From positions 1 through 64,000 of the forward strand of contig NZ_QJKD01000021.1 of assembly GCF_003201875.1 (NCBI RefSeq): a stretch of 64,000 nucleotides of DNA, read 5' to 3'. The translations under genes were made by a program, and so were the position numbers. Origin of the DNA: Hungatella effluvii (GTDB lineage Bacteria > Bacillota > Clostridia > Lachnospirales > Lachnospiraceae). This document shows positions 8,274 through 16,657 of this stretch, one piece after another (position 1 is the stretch's first letter; each line of letters begins with the position of its first letter). Below the pieces are notes generated by a model. That model was given only the letters and a program-made list of their open reading frames with translations. It was not told where the DNA came from and made no database searches.

Positions 8274-9125
8274 ATGGAAGAGAATTTAAACGGAACGGCT
8301 AAACATTACACAGGCAGAATCCATCTGGAGGGGCTGCCCAATACGAGAGATCTTGGCGGCATACGTACCATGGATGGAAAGCAGATTGTACCGGCACGGC
8401 TGATTCGGAGCGGAGCGCTCTATGAGGCTACGCCGGCGGACATAACGCGTCTGACAGGGGAGTGCCGTCTGGGGACGGTGGTGGATTTCAGAACCTCCGT
8501 GGAGAGAAGCCAGAAGCCGGACCCGGAGATAGATGGCGTCATCAACATTTTCAATCCGATTCTGAATGAGGAGACGGTGGGGATCACCTTTGAGGACGAG
8601 GAGGAGGGAAAGCCGAAGCAGGATGCCATAATCGGAATGCTGGAACACGCCTCTTCCCTGGGCGGGAATCCGGAGCTCTATGTGGATAAGCTGTATGAGA
8701 ATCTCGTCATGGATGAACATGCGGCGGCGTATTACAGCCGCTTTTTCGATATCCTTCTGGAGGCAGACGACCGCGCGGTGCTTTGGCACTGTACCGCCGG
8801 AAAGGACCGGGTGGGTGTGGGAACAGCCCTTCTGCTGTCCGCCCTATCCGTAGACCGGGATACGATTATCCGGGATTTTCTCCGGACGAATGATTACGTG
8901 ATGGAAAATGCGGTGAAGACCGCAGACATGGTGCGGGAAAAGACGAAGGACGTGAGGCTTGCAGAGTGTGTGAAGGTGCTTTTGACGGTATCGGAGGATT
9001 ATATCCGCCATGCATTTTCCGCCATGGAAACCGCCTGCGGTTCCGTGGATGCCTATCTGAATGAACGGATTGGCATAAATGAGCGGAAGCAGGCGGAACT
9101 GAAACGGAAGTTTCTTATTTCATAA
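8274..9125 (+). CDS. Tyrosine/dual-specificity protein phosphatase (IphP-like)
   Basis: The 283-residue cytosolic protein has the Cys-based phosphatase loop WHCTAGKDRVG (Cys173, Arg179, C-x5-R) and the N-terminal signature GLPNTRDLGGI plus LIRSGAL, as in bacterial IphP-like tyrosine phosphatases. VVDFRTSVER supplies the expected upstream Arg-containing segment. The substrate is unknown; members of this family act on phosphotyrosine and sometimes on phosphoinositides. The ATG at 8274 follows AAAGAGGCGTACAG. A TATACT at about 8226 could be its -10. It is convergent with the antiporter gene, with 11 bp between stop codons. An 8-bp AT-only hairpin covers its stop codon. Confidence 0.85.
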   Translation: MEENLNGTAKHYTGRIHLEGLPNTRDLGGIRTMDGKQIVPARLIRSGALYEATPADITRLTGECRLGTVVDFRTSVERSQKPDPEIDGVINIFNPILNEETVGITFEDEEEGKPKQDAIIGMLEHASSLGGNPELYVDKLYENLVMDEHAAAYYSRFFDILLEADDRAVLWHCTAGKDRVGVGTALLLSALSVDRDTIIRDFLRTNDYVMENAVKTADMVREKTKDVRLAECVKVLLTVSEDYIRHAFSAMETACGSVDAYLNERIGINERKQAELKRKFLIS

Positions 9126-9136
9126 GAAAACGGATT

Positions 9137-10768
9137 TTATAAGAAAGCGGAAGCCGCCGCCGTGTGCGTTACCGGCTGCGCATTCAGAATCAGGACATCT
9201 CCGTCGCGGACGTGGGTCTGGCCCGTCGGAACGAGGGAACGGCCGGCCCTGCGTATGAGAAAGATCAGGGTGTCTGCGGGAAGCGTAAGCTCCGACAGCT
9301 GTTTGTTCACCCATGGATGGTATCGGCCGATCCGGACTTCGCGGAGCTTCATGCCGCTTTTGTCTGCATAGGCCGGACTGTTCAGGATGATGGTGTCCTC
9401 CGCCGTGATGTACGTGCTTCCGTTGGGAATCAGCGTCTTCCCATCCCGCAGCACCATGACGGCCAGCATATCCTCCGGAATGGAGATATCCTGGAAGGTA
9501 TGTCCGATCCAGGGATGTCCCTCGGGGAGACGGACCTCGGTCAGATGGATGGACTGGTCTTCCTGATAGTCGTTAAAGGTCTTGAAGATATCGTCGGTGG
9601 AACCGATTACTTCCAGCTTCTTCGCCATCCATGGAAGCAGAGAGCCCTGAATGGCGACAGACAGGAGGCAGACGCAGAACACGATATGAAAGATGTCGTA
9701 TTCCATGGCGGCCGGACTCAGGACCGTGGTGATGGCAAAAACGATGGAGGCGGCTCCCCGCAGGCCCGCCCAGGAGATCAGCAGCTGCTGGCGGAAGGGA
9801 ACTTTAAAGGGCCGCAGTATGATGTAGACGGCCGCAGGCCGCGCGATCAGAAGCATGAAGGCCATAATGCAGACGGAAGGGACCAGTACGGGAATGATCC
9901 TGGAAGGAAAACACAGGAGTCCCAGCAGGAAAAACAGAATAATCTGCATCATTCCGGTGATGCCGTCAAAAAAGTGGACGAGTTCCACTTTTCCTTTTAT
10001 CTGGCTGTTGCCCAGGATAATGCCGGCGATATAGACGCTTAAGAAGCCATTGCCGGAGACTGAGGCCGGCAGACCGTAGGTTAAGACTGCAAGGGCCATG
10101 GTGAGAATCGGAAGCATTTCCCCGGAAAAAAGCTGTTTGGAGTTTAAAAGCTTCGATCCCGCCAGGCCGGCTGCCACGCCGAACAGGATTCCGTACAGCA
10201 CCTGCGCCGAGAAGACGAGGGCGACGGAGCCGGCGGAAGAGTGGCCCGCCATCATGCCCAGTACGATTGTAGTCAGCATATAGGCGACAGGATCGTTGCT
10301 TCCGCTCTCCACCTCGAGGATGGATGCCATGCCGTCTACAAGGTTAAGCTTTTTCATGCGGAGAATGGAAAATACGCTGGCGGCATCCGTGGATCCGAGT
10401 ACGGAGCCGATTAAAAGTCCTTCCAGCAGAGAAGTCTTCAGAATAAAATGGCAGAAAAGGCCGGTTAAGAGTGCGGTAAGTATGACGCCGGCGCTGGAAA
10501 GCAGCACGGCTTTTTTTGCCACAGGCCTGGCGGCCTCCCAGTTGGTACAGAATCCTCCATAAAACATGATGAAAATCAGGGCGACGGAACAGATGCTCTC
10601 CGCGAGCCCATAGTTGGAAAAGGGAATCCGGAAGATTCCGTCTGTCCCGAACATCATGCCCAGAATGATGAAGAGGAGAAGGGAGGGGACGCCGATGCGG
10701 GTTGACAGGCTCCCTGCAAAGATGCACAGGATGCAGATAAATGCAGCCATAATTAAATATAACTCCAT
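9137..10768 (-). CDS. Potassium/proton antiporter (NhaP2/CvrA-like, with RCK_C domains)
   Basis: The 543-residue protein has about 12-13 membrane helices (residues 1 to about 385) of the monovalent cation:proton antiporter type, including LGSTDAASVFSIL and the conserved EVESGSNDPVAYMLT, where the SND region carries the ion-binding acidic residue. Two TrkA-C/RCK_C-like cytosolic domains follow (VRLPEGHPWIGHTFQDISIP and VRIGRYHPWVNKQLSELTLP), giving likely regulation by a nucleotide or cyclic dinucleotide ligand. The domain order matches NhaP2/CvrA K+/H+ exchangers involved in pH and potassium balance. The ATG at 10768 follows AAAGGAGCGAACAC. Ion specificity is inferred from the family only. 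Confidence 0.85.
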   Translation of the reverse strand: MELYLIMAAFICILCIFAGSLSTRIGVPSLLLFIILGMMFGTDGIFRIPFSNYGLAESICSVALIFIMFYGGFCTNWEAARPVAKKAVLLSSAGVILTALLTGLFCHFILKTSLLEGLLIGSVLGSTDAASVFSILRMKKLNLVDGMASILEVESGSNDPVAYMLTTIVLGMMAGHSSAGSVALVFSAQVLYGILFGVAAGLAGSKLLNSKQLFSGEMLPILTMALAVLTYGLPASVSGNGFLSVYIAGIILGNSQIKGKVELVHFFDGITGMMQIILFFLLGLLCFPSRIIPVLVPSVCIMAFMLLIARPAAVYIILRPFKVPFRQQLLISWAGLRGAASIVFAITTVLSPAAMEYDIFHIVFCVCLLSVAIQGSLLPWMAKKLEVIGSTDDIFKTFNDYQEDQSIHLTEVRLPEGHPWIGHTFQDISIPEDMLAVMVLRDGKTLIPNGSTYITAEDTIILNSPAYADKSGMKLREVRIGRYHPWVNKQLSELTLPADTLIFLIRRAGRSLVPTGQTHVRDGDVLILNAQPVTHTAAASAFL

Positions 10769-10944
10769 GTGTTCGCTCCTTTCTGAGTATAAAATTTCAT
10801 TATAAAGTATAACAGGAGGACGGTGAAAAAAGTAAAACGGAGAGGAATTGAAACGAAATCTTAACGGCGGGGGTTTTAAGAAACCGGGGATTATGCTATA
10901 CTGGGAGGCGGTGTTATTTACCGATGAAAGGAAGACAGATCTGT

Positions 10945-11790
10945 ATGAATATGAAGAAAATAATAACCGTGCTGGCGGGAAATACGCTCTACGCCCTGGC
11001 CGTGTCCCTCTTTATCCTTCCAAACGGCCTCATCACCGGCGGGACGACGGGGCTTGCATTGGTGGCCCAGTATAAGTTCGGAATTCCCATCGCGGCGTTC
11101 GTCGGCGTTTTTAATGTGGTAATGTTCGTGGCGGGCGCGGCGGTTCTTGGCAAAGCGTTCGCATTTACGACGATCATCAGTACCTTTTACTATCCGTTTA
11201 TACTCGGCGTTTTTGAAGGACTGTTCGGTTCCTCTCCCATCACCGGGGATACGATGCTGGCGACCGTCTTTGCCGGACTCTTGATCGGCGCGGGAATCGG
11301 CATGGTGATCCGTGCGGGGGCATCAACCGGAGGCATGGATATACCGCCGCTGATTCTCAATAAGAAGTTCCGCCTTCCGGTCTCCATGACGATGTCGGTG
11401 TTCGACTGCCTGATCCTGCTTACCCAAATGGTGTTTGCGGGCAAGGAGAAGATCCTGTACGGAATTCTGCTGGTGCTTCTCTATACCATGGTGCTGGATA
11501 AGGTGCTGATGATCGGACAGAACCAGATGCAGGTCAAGATCATCAGCGAGCAGTGTGAGATCATCAGCGAGGCGATCCAGAACCGAATGGACCGGGGAAC
11601 GACGCTGCTCCTGATCGAGGGAGGCCATTTGAGAAAGGCATCCTATGCGGTGCTTACGGTCGTATCGGGCCGGGAACTGTCGAAGCTGAACGAACTCGTC
11701 ATGGGGCTGGACTCCAATGCATTTATGATTATTAACCAGGTCAGTGAGGTGCGCGGACGTGGATTTACCCTTCACAAGGAGTATAAATAA
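10945..11790 (+). CDS. YitT-family membrane protein (second copy)
   Basis: The 281-residue protein repeats the YitT layout: membrane helices with LPNGLITGGTTGLAL and RAGASTGGMDIPPL, then a DUF2179 domain ending SNAFMIINQVSEVRGRGFTL. It is only distantly similar to the copy at 4538, so this is not a recent duplication. An extended -10 (TGC TATACT, 10895-10902) predicts a transcript start near 10909. From there the ATG at 10945 with AAAGGAAG about 10 nt upstream is favoured over the ATG at 10924, which has poor spacing; a third ATG is at 10951. It is divergent from the antiporter gene. Confidence 0.85.
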   Translation: MNMKKIITVLAGNTLYALAVSLFILPNGLITGGTTGLALVAQYKFGIPIAAFVGVFNVVMFVAGAAVLGKAFAFTTIISTFYYPFILGVFEGLFGSSPITGDTMLATVFAGLLIGAGIGMVIRAGASTGGMDIPPLILNKKFRLPVSMTMSVFDCLILLTQMVFAGKEKILYGILLVLLYTMVLDKVLMIGQNQMQVKIISEQCEIISEAIQNRMDRGTTLLLIEGGHLRKASYAVLTVVSGRELSKLNELVMGLDSNAFMIINQVSEVRGRGFTLHKEYK

Positions 11791-11841
11791 GGGAAGAATC
11801 TTACAGAAAACTGACTAACATTTACAGTTTTGGAAACTCTA

Positions 11842-11870
11842 TTGACTTCCGCTTCTGCGTGGTATATACT
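11842..11870 (+). promoter_or_regulatory. Promoter of the lipoprotein gene
   Basis: TTGACT at 11842-11847, a 17-bp spacer and TATACT at 11865-11870, giving a leader of about 25 nt. Confidence 0.7.
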
Positions 11871-11902
11871 TTGCCCGAAGCGCAGAAAGGAAGTGTGCAC
11901 TT

Positions 11903-12523
11903 ATGGTGAGAAGAGGAAAGATTCTGGCCGTTCTGCTGGCTGTCATCACAGTGCTGGCGGCGGGCGGCTGTTCAGGGAAAAGCGCGTCTCAGGCAGTGGG
12001 AACCGCAGAGACGGCAGCGGCGAAAGACACGGAGACGACAGCGGCGATAGCCACAGAGGCTGCGAAGGATGAGGCGGCGCCGTTTCGCGCAGAGATAGAA
12101 AAAGAGGAAGAGACGACTCCGGAAGATATGGAGAAAGAAGCCCGGGCGGCAGCTGGTCCGGGAGCAGAGGACGGCAGCGCGGCAGAATCAGAGGCAGGAA
12201 ATAAGGATATCGAGGCATTTGCGGAGCTGGTCCAGGAAGCGGTAGCGGACAGGGACATGGTGGCTCTGGCGGATCTGGCCGCGTTCCCCTTAAATCTGGA
12301 GACCGCTGATGGAGAGAAGATGACTTTTGCAGACAGAAGCGAGTTCTTAAAACAGAATCCGGATCTGATCTTCGGGGACGATTTGATGGTGGCGATCGCA
12401 GGAGTTGACACGGCGACACTGGAAGCGAACGCGGATGGCGTGACCATGGGAGAGGAAAATCCCCATATCCGCTATAAAAAGACAGAGGATGGTACATTTC
12501 GCATAATGGACATCCGGGAATGA
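11903..12523 (+). CDS. Putative lipoprotein with low-complexity linker
   Basis: The 206-residue product starts with a lipoprotein signal (hydrophobic LAVLLAVITVLAAGGC), so acylation on Cys23 is expected. Residues about 25-100 are a disordered Ala/Glu/Thr-rich linker. The C-terminal 100 residues (DIEAFAELVQEAVADRDMVA ... GTFRIMDIRE) resemble a small NTF2/DUF4440-like fold carried by exported proteins, but I cannot assign a family firmly. The ATG at 11903 follows AAAGGAAGTGTGCACTT. The gene has its own promoter and a strong terminator, so it is monocistronic. Confidence 0.75.
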   Translation: MVRRGKILAVLLAVITVLAAGGCSGKSASQAVGTAETAAAKDTETTAAIATEAAKDEAAPFRAEIEKEEETTPEDMEKEARAAAGPGAEDGSAAESEAGNKDIEAFAELVQEAVADRDMVALADLAAFPLNLETADGEKMTFADRSEFLKQNPDLIFGDDLMVAIAGVDTATLEANADGVTMGEENPHIRYKKTEDGTFRIMDIRE

Positions 12524-12613
12524 CGTGTGCAATAGTTACAAATTATACAACGAAAACTTGTGTATTTCGCTGGAAGTTAAGAAAGATTGTGAAAAAATGC
12601 TGACAAGTTATTA

Positions 12614-12666
12614 GGACTGCATGATATGGATTATGAAAATTCCATAGAATGCAGTTCTTTTTTTTC
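12614..12666 (+). terminator. Rho-independent terminator after lipoprotein gene
   Basis: GGACTGCAT (12614-12622) pairs with ATGCAGTTC (12649-12657), with an inner ATGGA/TCCAT, followed by a run of nine T. Confidence 0.88.
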
Positions 12667-12683
12667 CAAAAAAACCTTGAAAT

Positions 12684-12711
12684 TTGTCATAATTAATTAT
12701 ACAATTATAAT
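12684..12711 (+). promoter_or_regulatory. Promoter of the biotin-dependent decarboxylase operon
   Basis: TTGTCA at 12684-12689, a 16-bp AT-rich spacer and TATAAT at 12706-12711. The predicted start near 12718 leaves a leader of about 78 nt. Confidence 0.75.
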
Positions 12712-12795
12712 CGGCAGAAATTGGTGTTATTCTACGGATCTTTGTTAATTACTTAACAGAGCCCGTACAAATATTACAAAATGGAGGATTGCAAA

Positions 12796-14250
12796 ATGAG
12801 TAATTCAGCACAGACATCAGCAAGCAACAGAATCAATGCTTTGCTTGATGAGAACAGTTTTGTTGAAGTCGGCGCCTATATCACGGCCAGAAACACAGAC
12901 TTCAACATGACATCAAGGGAAACCCCTGCTGACGGTGTTGTTACCGGTTACGGTACCATCGAAGGATGCCTTGTGTATGTGTACAGCCAGGACGCATCCG
13001 TACTGGGTGGTTCCATCGGCGAAATGCATGCAAAAAAAATCGTTAATCTTTATGCGGCGGCCATGAAGACGGGCGCTCCGGTCATTGGCCTGATCGACTG
13101 CGCAGGCTTAAGACTTCAGGAAGCTACTGACGCCCTGGACGGATTTGGCCAGCTTTATTTAAGCCAGACCATGGCTTCCGGTGTGATTCCGCAGATCAGC
13201 GCAGTGTTTGGAACCTGCGGCGGCGGTATGGCGGTTTCCACAGCTATGGCTGATTTCACATTTGTGGAGAGCAAGAACGGAAAGTTATTTGTGAATTCCC
13301 CGAACGCACTGGCTGGCAACTATACCGGCAAATGCGACACGGCATCCGCTGATTTCCAGAGTAAGGAAACAGGACTGGCAGATTTTACAGGCGATGAGGC
13401 GGAGATTTTAAGCGGTATCAGAACCCTGGTTACCATCCTCCCGGCCAATAACGAAGATGACATGTCCTACGACGAGTGTAACGACGATTTAAACCGTGTG
13501 TGCTCCGACCTTGCAAACTATGTGGGAGACACGGCCATCGCGCTGACACAGATTTCTGATGATAATTTCTTCATGGAAGTGAAGAAGGATTACGCTCCTT
13601 CCATGGTAACCGGATTCATCCGTATGAACGGAACGACGGTGGGCGCTGTTGCCAACCGCACGGAATCCTATGATGAGAGCGGCTTGAAGACTGCCGAGTA
13701 CGATGCGGTTTTAACCTCTCAGGGCTGCTTAAAGGCTGCGGAATTCGTGGAGTTCTGCGATGCATTTAATATCCCGGTGCTTACTCTTGTCAATGTAAAG
13801 GGATATAAAGCCAGCAAATGCACAGAGAGAAAGATCGCCAAAGCGGCGGCTAAGCTGACGTATGCATTTGCCAATGCGACAGTTCCGAAGGTAACGGTTG
13901 TCATCGGACAGGCGTTCGGAACCGCTTATTTAACGATGAACAGCAAGTCAATCGGCGCCGATATGGTTTACGCATGGCCGGACGCTTCCATCGGCATGAT
14001 GGATGCGAAGGAAGCAGCGAAGATTATGTATGCGGATGAGATCGGCAAGGCAGACGACAGCGTTTCCTTAATCAATGAGAAGGCGGAAGGCTATCAGACT
14101 TTACAGTCCAGTGCACTGGCCGCTGCAAAGAGAGGCTATGTTGATGATATCATCGATGCAAGCGAGACGAGAGCCCGCGTGATTGCTGCATTTGAGATGT
14201 TATTCACGAAGAGAGAGGATCGTCCGGATAAAAAACATGGCACGGTCTAG
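12796..14250 (+). CDS. mmdA: Acyl-CoA carboxyltransferase subunit (MmdA / 12S-like)
   Basis: The 484-residue cytosolic protein belongs to the carboxyltransferase superfamily of methylmalonyl-CoA decarboxylase alpha, propionyl-CoA carboxylase beta and the 12S subunit of transcarboxylase. The two crotonase-like halves carry the oxyanion-forming Gly-rich segments (SAVFGTCGGGMAVSTAMADF and TVVIGQAFGTAYLTMNSKS). It should transfer a carboxyl group between an acyl-CoA and biotin. The ATG at 12796 is chosen because ATGGAGGA at 12781 is its ribosome binding site. It opens an operon with an OadG-like protein, a biotin carrier, OadB and a 5S-like subunit. Methylmalonyl-CoA is the likeliest substrate; glutaconyl-CoA or malonyl-CoA cannot be excluded. 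Confidence 0.88.
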   Translation: MSNSAQTSASNRINALLDENSFVEVGAYITARNTDFNMTSRETPADGVVTGYGTIEGCLVYVYSQDASVLGGSIGEMHAKKIVNLYAAAMKTGAPVIGLIDCAGLRLQEATDALDGFGQLYLSQTMASGVIPQISAVFGTCGGGMAVSTAMADFTFVESKNGKLFVNSPNALAGNYTGKCDTASADFQSKETGLADFTGDEAEILSGIRTLVTILPANNEDDMSYDECNDDLNRVCSDLANYVGDTAIALTQISDDNFFMEVKKDYAPSMVTGFIRMNGTTVGAVANRTESYDESGLKTAEYDAVLTSQGCLKAAEFVEFCDAFNIPVLTLVNVKGYKASKCTERKIAKAAAKLTYAFANATVPKVTVVIGQAFGTAYLTMNSKSIGADMVYAWPDASIGMMDAKEAAKIMYADEIGKADDSVSLINEKAEGYQTLQSSALAAAKRGYVDDIIDASETRARVIAAFEMLFTKREDRPDKKHGTV

Positions 14251-14267
14251 AATGAGGTGACAGGTAT

Positions 14268-15041
14268 ATGAAACTGAATATGAAACGAGTAGCATTAGGA
14301 CTTTGCATGGCAGCCTGTCTCTTTTCATTATCTGCTTGCAGCAAGGCTGACACCGCTTCCTCAGAGGTCGATGTCAACATTCAGGCTCAGTTAAGCCAGA
14401 TGGCTTCCGGATATTTAAGCTCTTACGTGAACATTCCGGATGATCAGCTGGACGAGGTGAGAAGCCAGACTGCAAAACAGAGCGAAGCTCTTGCCGAGGG
14501 TGTGGACTCCTGGAAGAACGTCAAGCATGACCTTGGCGCCATGATTTCCGTAGAGGACACGGCTGAGGTAGAAGAGATTGACAGCGGCTACAGCGCAACG
14601 GTTCATGCGGTTTTTGAGAAGAGAGAGATGGACTTCGGTATCACGACCGACAGGGAAGGTGCGATCACCAGCGTTTCCTTCGTTCCGGAGTACACGTTAG
14701 GCGAAAACATGGAACAGGCCGCCCTGAATATGGCCATGGGTATGGGAACCGTATTTATTGTCCTGATCTTTATCAGCTTCCTCATCGGCTGCTTCAAATA
14801 CATCAACCGTTTTGAAGAGAAGATGAAGAACAAGGGAAAGAAAGAAGATCCGGAACCATTAGCGGCAGCAGAACCGGCACCGGCAGCAGTTTACCAGGCA
14901 GCGGAAGAGAACCTGGCCGATGATCTGGAACTGGTAGCAGTCATTACAGCTGCGATTGCAGCATCTACAGGAACGAGCCCAAGCGGTCTTGTCGTACGCT
15001 CCATCAGACGTGCACCGGCAGGGAAATGGAAAAAAGCATAA
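14268..15041 (+). CDS. OadG-like membrane anchor with lipoprotein-type ectodomain
   Basis: This 257-residue protein is larger than typical OadG gamma subunits (about 80-100 residues). It starts with a lipoprotein-like signal (LFSLSAC, Cys24), followed by an extracytoplasmic domain (residues about 30-150), one membrane helix at about 155-177 and a charged Ala/Pro-rich cytoplasmic tail. The tail ends with AVITAAIAAS and LVVRSIRR, a pattern I associate with the delta/gamma subunits of clostridial biotin-dependent decarboxylases. It probably holds the soluble transferases on the OadB pump. GAGGTG lies upstream of the ATG at 14268, 17 bp after mmdA. Whether Cys24 is really acylated, given the later membrane helix, is uncertain. 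Confidence 0.78.
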   Translation: MKLNMKRVALGLCMAACLFSLSACSKADTASSEVDVNIQAQLSQMASGYLSSYVNIPDDQLDEVRSQTAKQSEALAEGVDSWKNVKHDLGAMISVEDTAEVEEIDSGYSATVHAVFEKREMDFGITTDREGAITSVSFVPEYTLGENMEQAALNMAMGMGTVFIVLIFISFLIGCFKYINRFEEKMKNKGKKEDPEPLAAAEPAPAAVYQAAEENLADDLELVAVITAAIAASTGTSPSGLVVRSIRRAPAGKWKKA

Positions 15042-15061
15042 TAATCAGGAGGATTATCATC

Positions 15062-15439
15062 ATGAAGAATTATACAATTACAGTTAATGGTAATGTTTAT
15101 GACGTAACCGTAGAAGAAGGAACCGGAAGCGCAGCACCAGCAGCGGCACCAAAGGCAGCGCCGGCGGCAGCACCGAAGGCTGCTCCTGCAGCACCGAAGG
15201 CAGCGGCACCGGCCGGAGCAGCCGGATCCGTAAAGGTAGCGGCTCCAATGCCAGGCAAGATTTTAGGCGTGAAGGCAAATCCTGGACAGGCAGTGAAGAA
15301 GGGCGACGTAATCGTTATTCTTGAAGCCATGAAGATGGAAAATGAAATCGTAGCTCCTCAGGATGGAACAATTGCAAGCATTAATGTAGCAACCGGCGAT
15401 TCCGTAGAAGCAGGCGCAACACTGGCTACATTAAACTAA
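15062..15439 (+). CDS. Biotin carboxyl carrier protein
   Basis: The 125-residue protein has a short N-terminal strand segment (MKNYTITVNGNVYDVTVEEG), an Ala/Pro/Lys-rich flexible linker (residues about 22-55) and a biotinyl domain with EAMKMEN, biotin being expected on Lys91. It resembles the 1.3S subunit of transcarboxylase and the gamma subunit of methylmalonyl-CoA decarboxylase. It carries carboxyl groups between the transferases and the OadB pump. The ATG at 15062 has AGGAGGATTATCATC upstream; earlier in-frame starts overlap oadG and are not needed. It is the only biotin carrier in the operon. Confidence 0.93.
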   Translation: MKNYTITVNGNVYDVTVEEGTGSAAPAAAPKAAPAAAPKAAPAAPKAAAPAGAAGSVKVAAPMPGKILGVKANPGQAVKKGDVIVILEAMKMENEIVAPQDGTIASINVATGDSVEAGATLATLN

Positions 15440-15487
15440 GGCAGAGCTTCCGCCAGATAGAGGCGGATTCCATATGGAGGGATTAAC

Positions 15488-16633
15488 ATGGATATATTTA
15501 GCACATTGAACAATCTTCTTCATCAAACAGCATTCTTTAATATGACAGGCGGCAATCTGCTCATGATCCTGGTTGCATTCGTATTCTTGTATCTTGCGAT
15601 CAGACATGGATTTGAACCGTTACTGCTGATTCCTATTTCATTTGGAATGCTGCTTGTTAATATCTACCCGGATATTATGAAGGAAATTGGTGCAGATGGT
15701 TCCGGCGGCGGACTTCTGCAGTACTTCTTTAAACTGGACGAATGGAGCATCCTGCCTCCGCTTATCTTCATGGGCGTCGGCGCGATGACGGATTTCGCTC
15801 CGTTAATTGCCAATCCGAAGAGCTTCTTACTCGGTGCGGCTGCACAGTTTGGTATCTACAGCGCCTATTTCCTGGCTATCCTCTTAGGATTCAACGGAAA
15901 AGCGGCGGCTGCTATCTCCATTATCGGTGGTGCTGACGGCCCTACTTCCATCTTCCTTGCGAGCAAGCTGGGACAGACGGCTTTAATGGGACCGATCGCC
16001 GTGGCGGCTTACTCCTACATGGCCCTCGTTCCGATCATCCAGCCACCGGTTATGAAACTGCTTACTACCGAGAAGGAACGTAAGATCAAGATGGAGCAGT
16101 TACGTCCTGTATCCAAGCTTGAGAGAATCTTATTCCCAATCATTGTAACCGTTGTTGTTTGTATGATCCTCCCGACCACAGCACCACTCGTTGGTATGCT
16201 GATGTTAGGCAACTTATTCAGAGAGAGCGGCGTTGTGAAGCAGCTGGCAGAGACAGCGAGCAACGCATTGATGTACATCGTAGTTATCCTGCTGGGAACT
16301 TCCGTGGGAGCAACCACGAGTGCAGAAGCATTCTTGAACTTGAACACCTTAAAGATCGTATTCCTCGGTCTGGTAGCATTCATCGTTGGTACGGCAGCCG
16401 GTGTGCTGTTCGGAAAGCTGATGTGCGCACTGACTCATGGAAAAGTTAATCCGCTGATCGGTTCTGCCGGTGTATCTGCAGTTCCCATGGCGGCGCGTGT
16501 ATCCCAGAAGGTCGGTTCTGAGGCAGATCCTACCAACTTCCTGCTGATGCATGCGATGGGACCGAACGTAGCAGGCGTTATCGGTACCGCGGTTGCGGCC
16601 GGTACCTTCATGGCTATCTTCGGAGTGAAATAA
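15488..16633 (+). CDS. oadB: Sodium-translocating decarboxylase subunit beta (OadB)
   Basis: The 381-residue integral membrane protein has about nine hydrophobic segments and the hallmark GGADGPTSIF, where Asp150 corresponds to the sodium- and proton-binding aspartate of the family. Further conserved segments are FMGVGAMTDFAPLIANP and GSAGVSAVPMAARVSQ. It decarboxylates carboxybiotin and couples this to export of two Na+ ions. GGAGGGATTAAC precedes the ATG at 15488. Length is normal for OadB/MmdB/GcdB. As fourth gene of the operon it makes this set a membrane-bound sodium pump rather than only a soluble transcarboxylase. Confidence 0.93.
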   Translation: MDIFSTLNNLLHQTAFFNMTGGNLLMILVAFVFLYLAIRHGFEPLLLIPISFGMLLVNIYPDIMKEIGADGSGGGLLQYFFKLDEWSILPPLIFMGVGAMTDFAPLIANPKSFLLGAAAQFGIYSAYFLAILLGFNGKAAAAISIIGGADGPTSIFLASKLGQTALMGPIAVAAYSYMALVPIIQPPVMKLLTTEKERKIKMEQLRPVSKLERILFPIIVTVVVCMILPTTAPLVGMLMLGNLFRESGVVKQLAETASNALMYIVVILLGTSVGATTSAEAFLNLNTLKIVFLGLVAFIVGTAAGVLFGKLMCALTHGKVNPLIGSAGVSAVPMAARVSQKVGSEADPTNFLLMHAMGPNVAGVIGTAVAAGTFMAIFGVK

Positions 16634-16657
16634 TAAAGATTATTAGGAGGTAAGATA

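Noticed and set aside
9111..9129. AT-only hairpin TTTCTTAT/ATAAGAAA at the phosphatase stop as terminator
   Set aside because: The stem is 8 bp of mostly A-T pairs with a 3-nt loop and no U-tract, so it does not fit a Rho-independent terminator.
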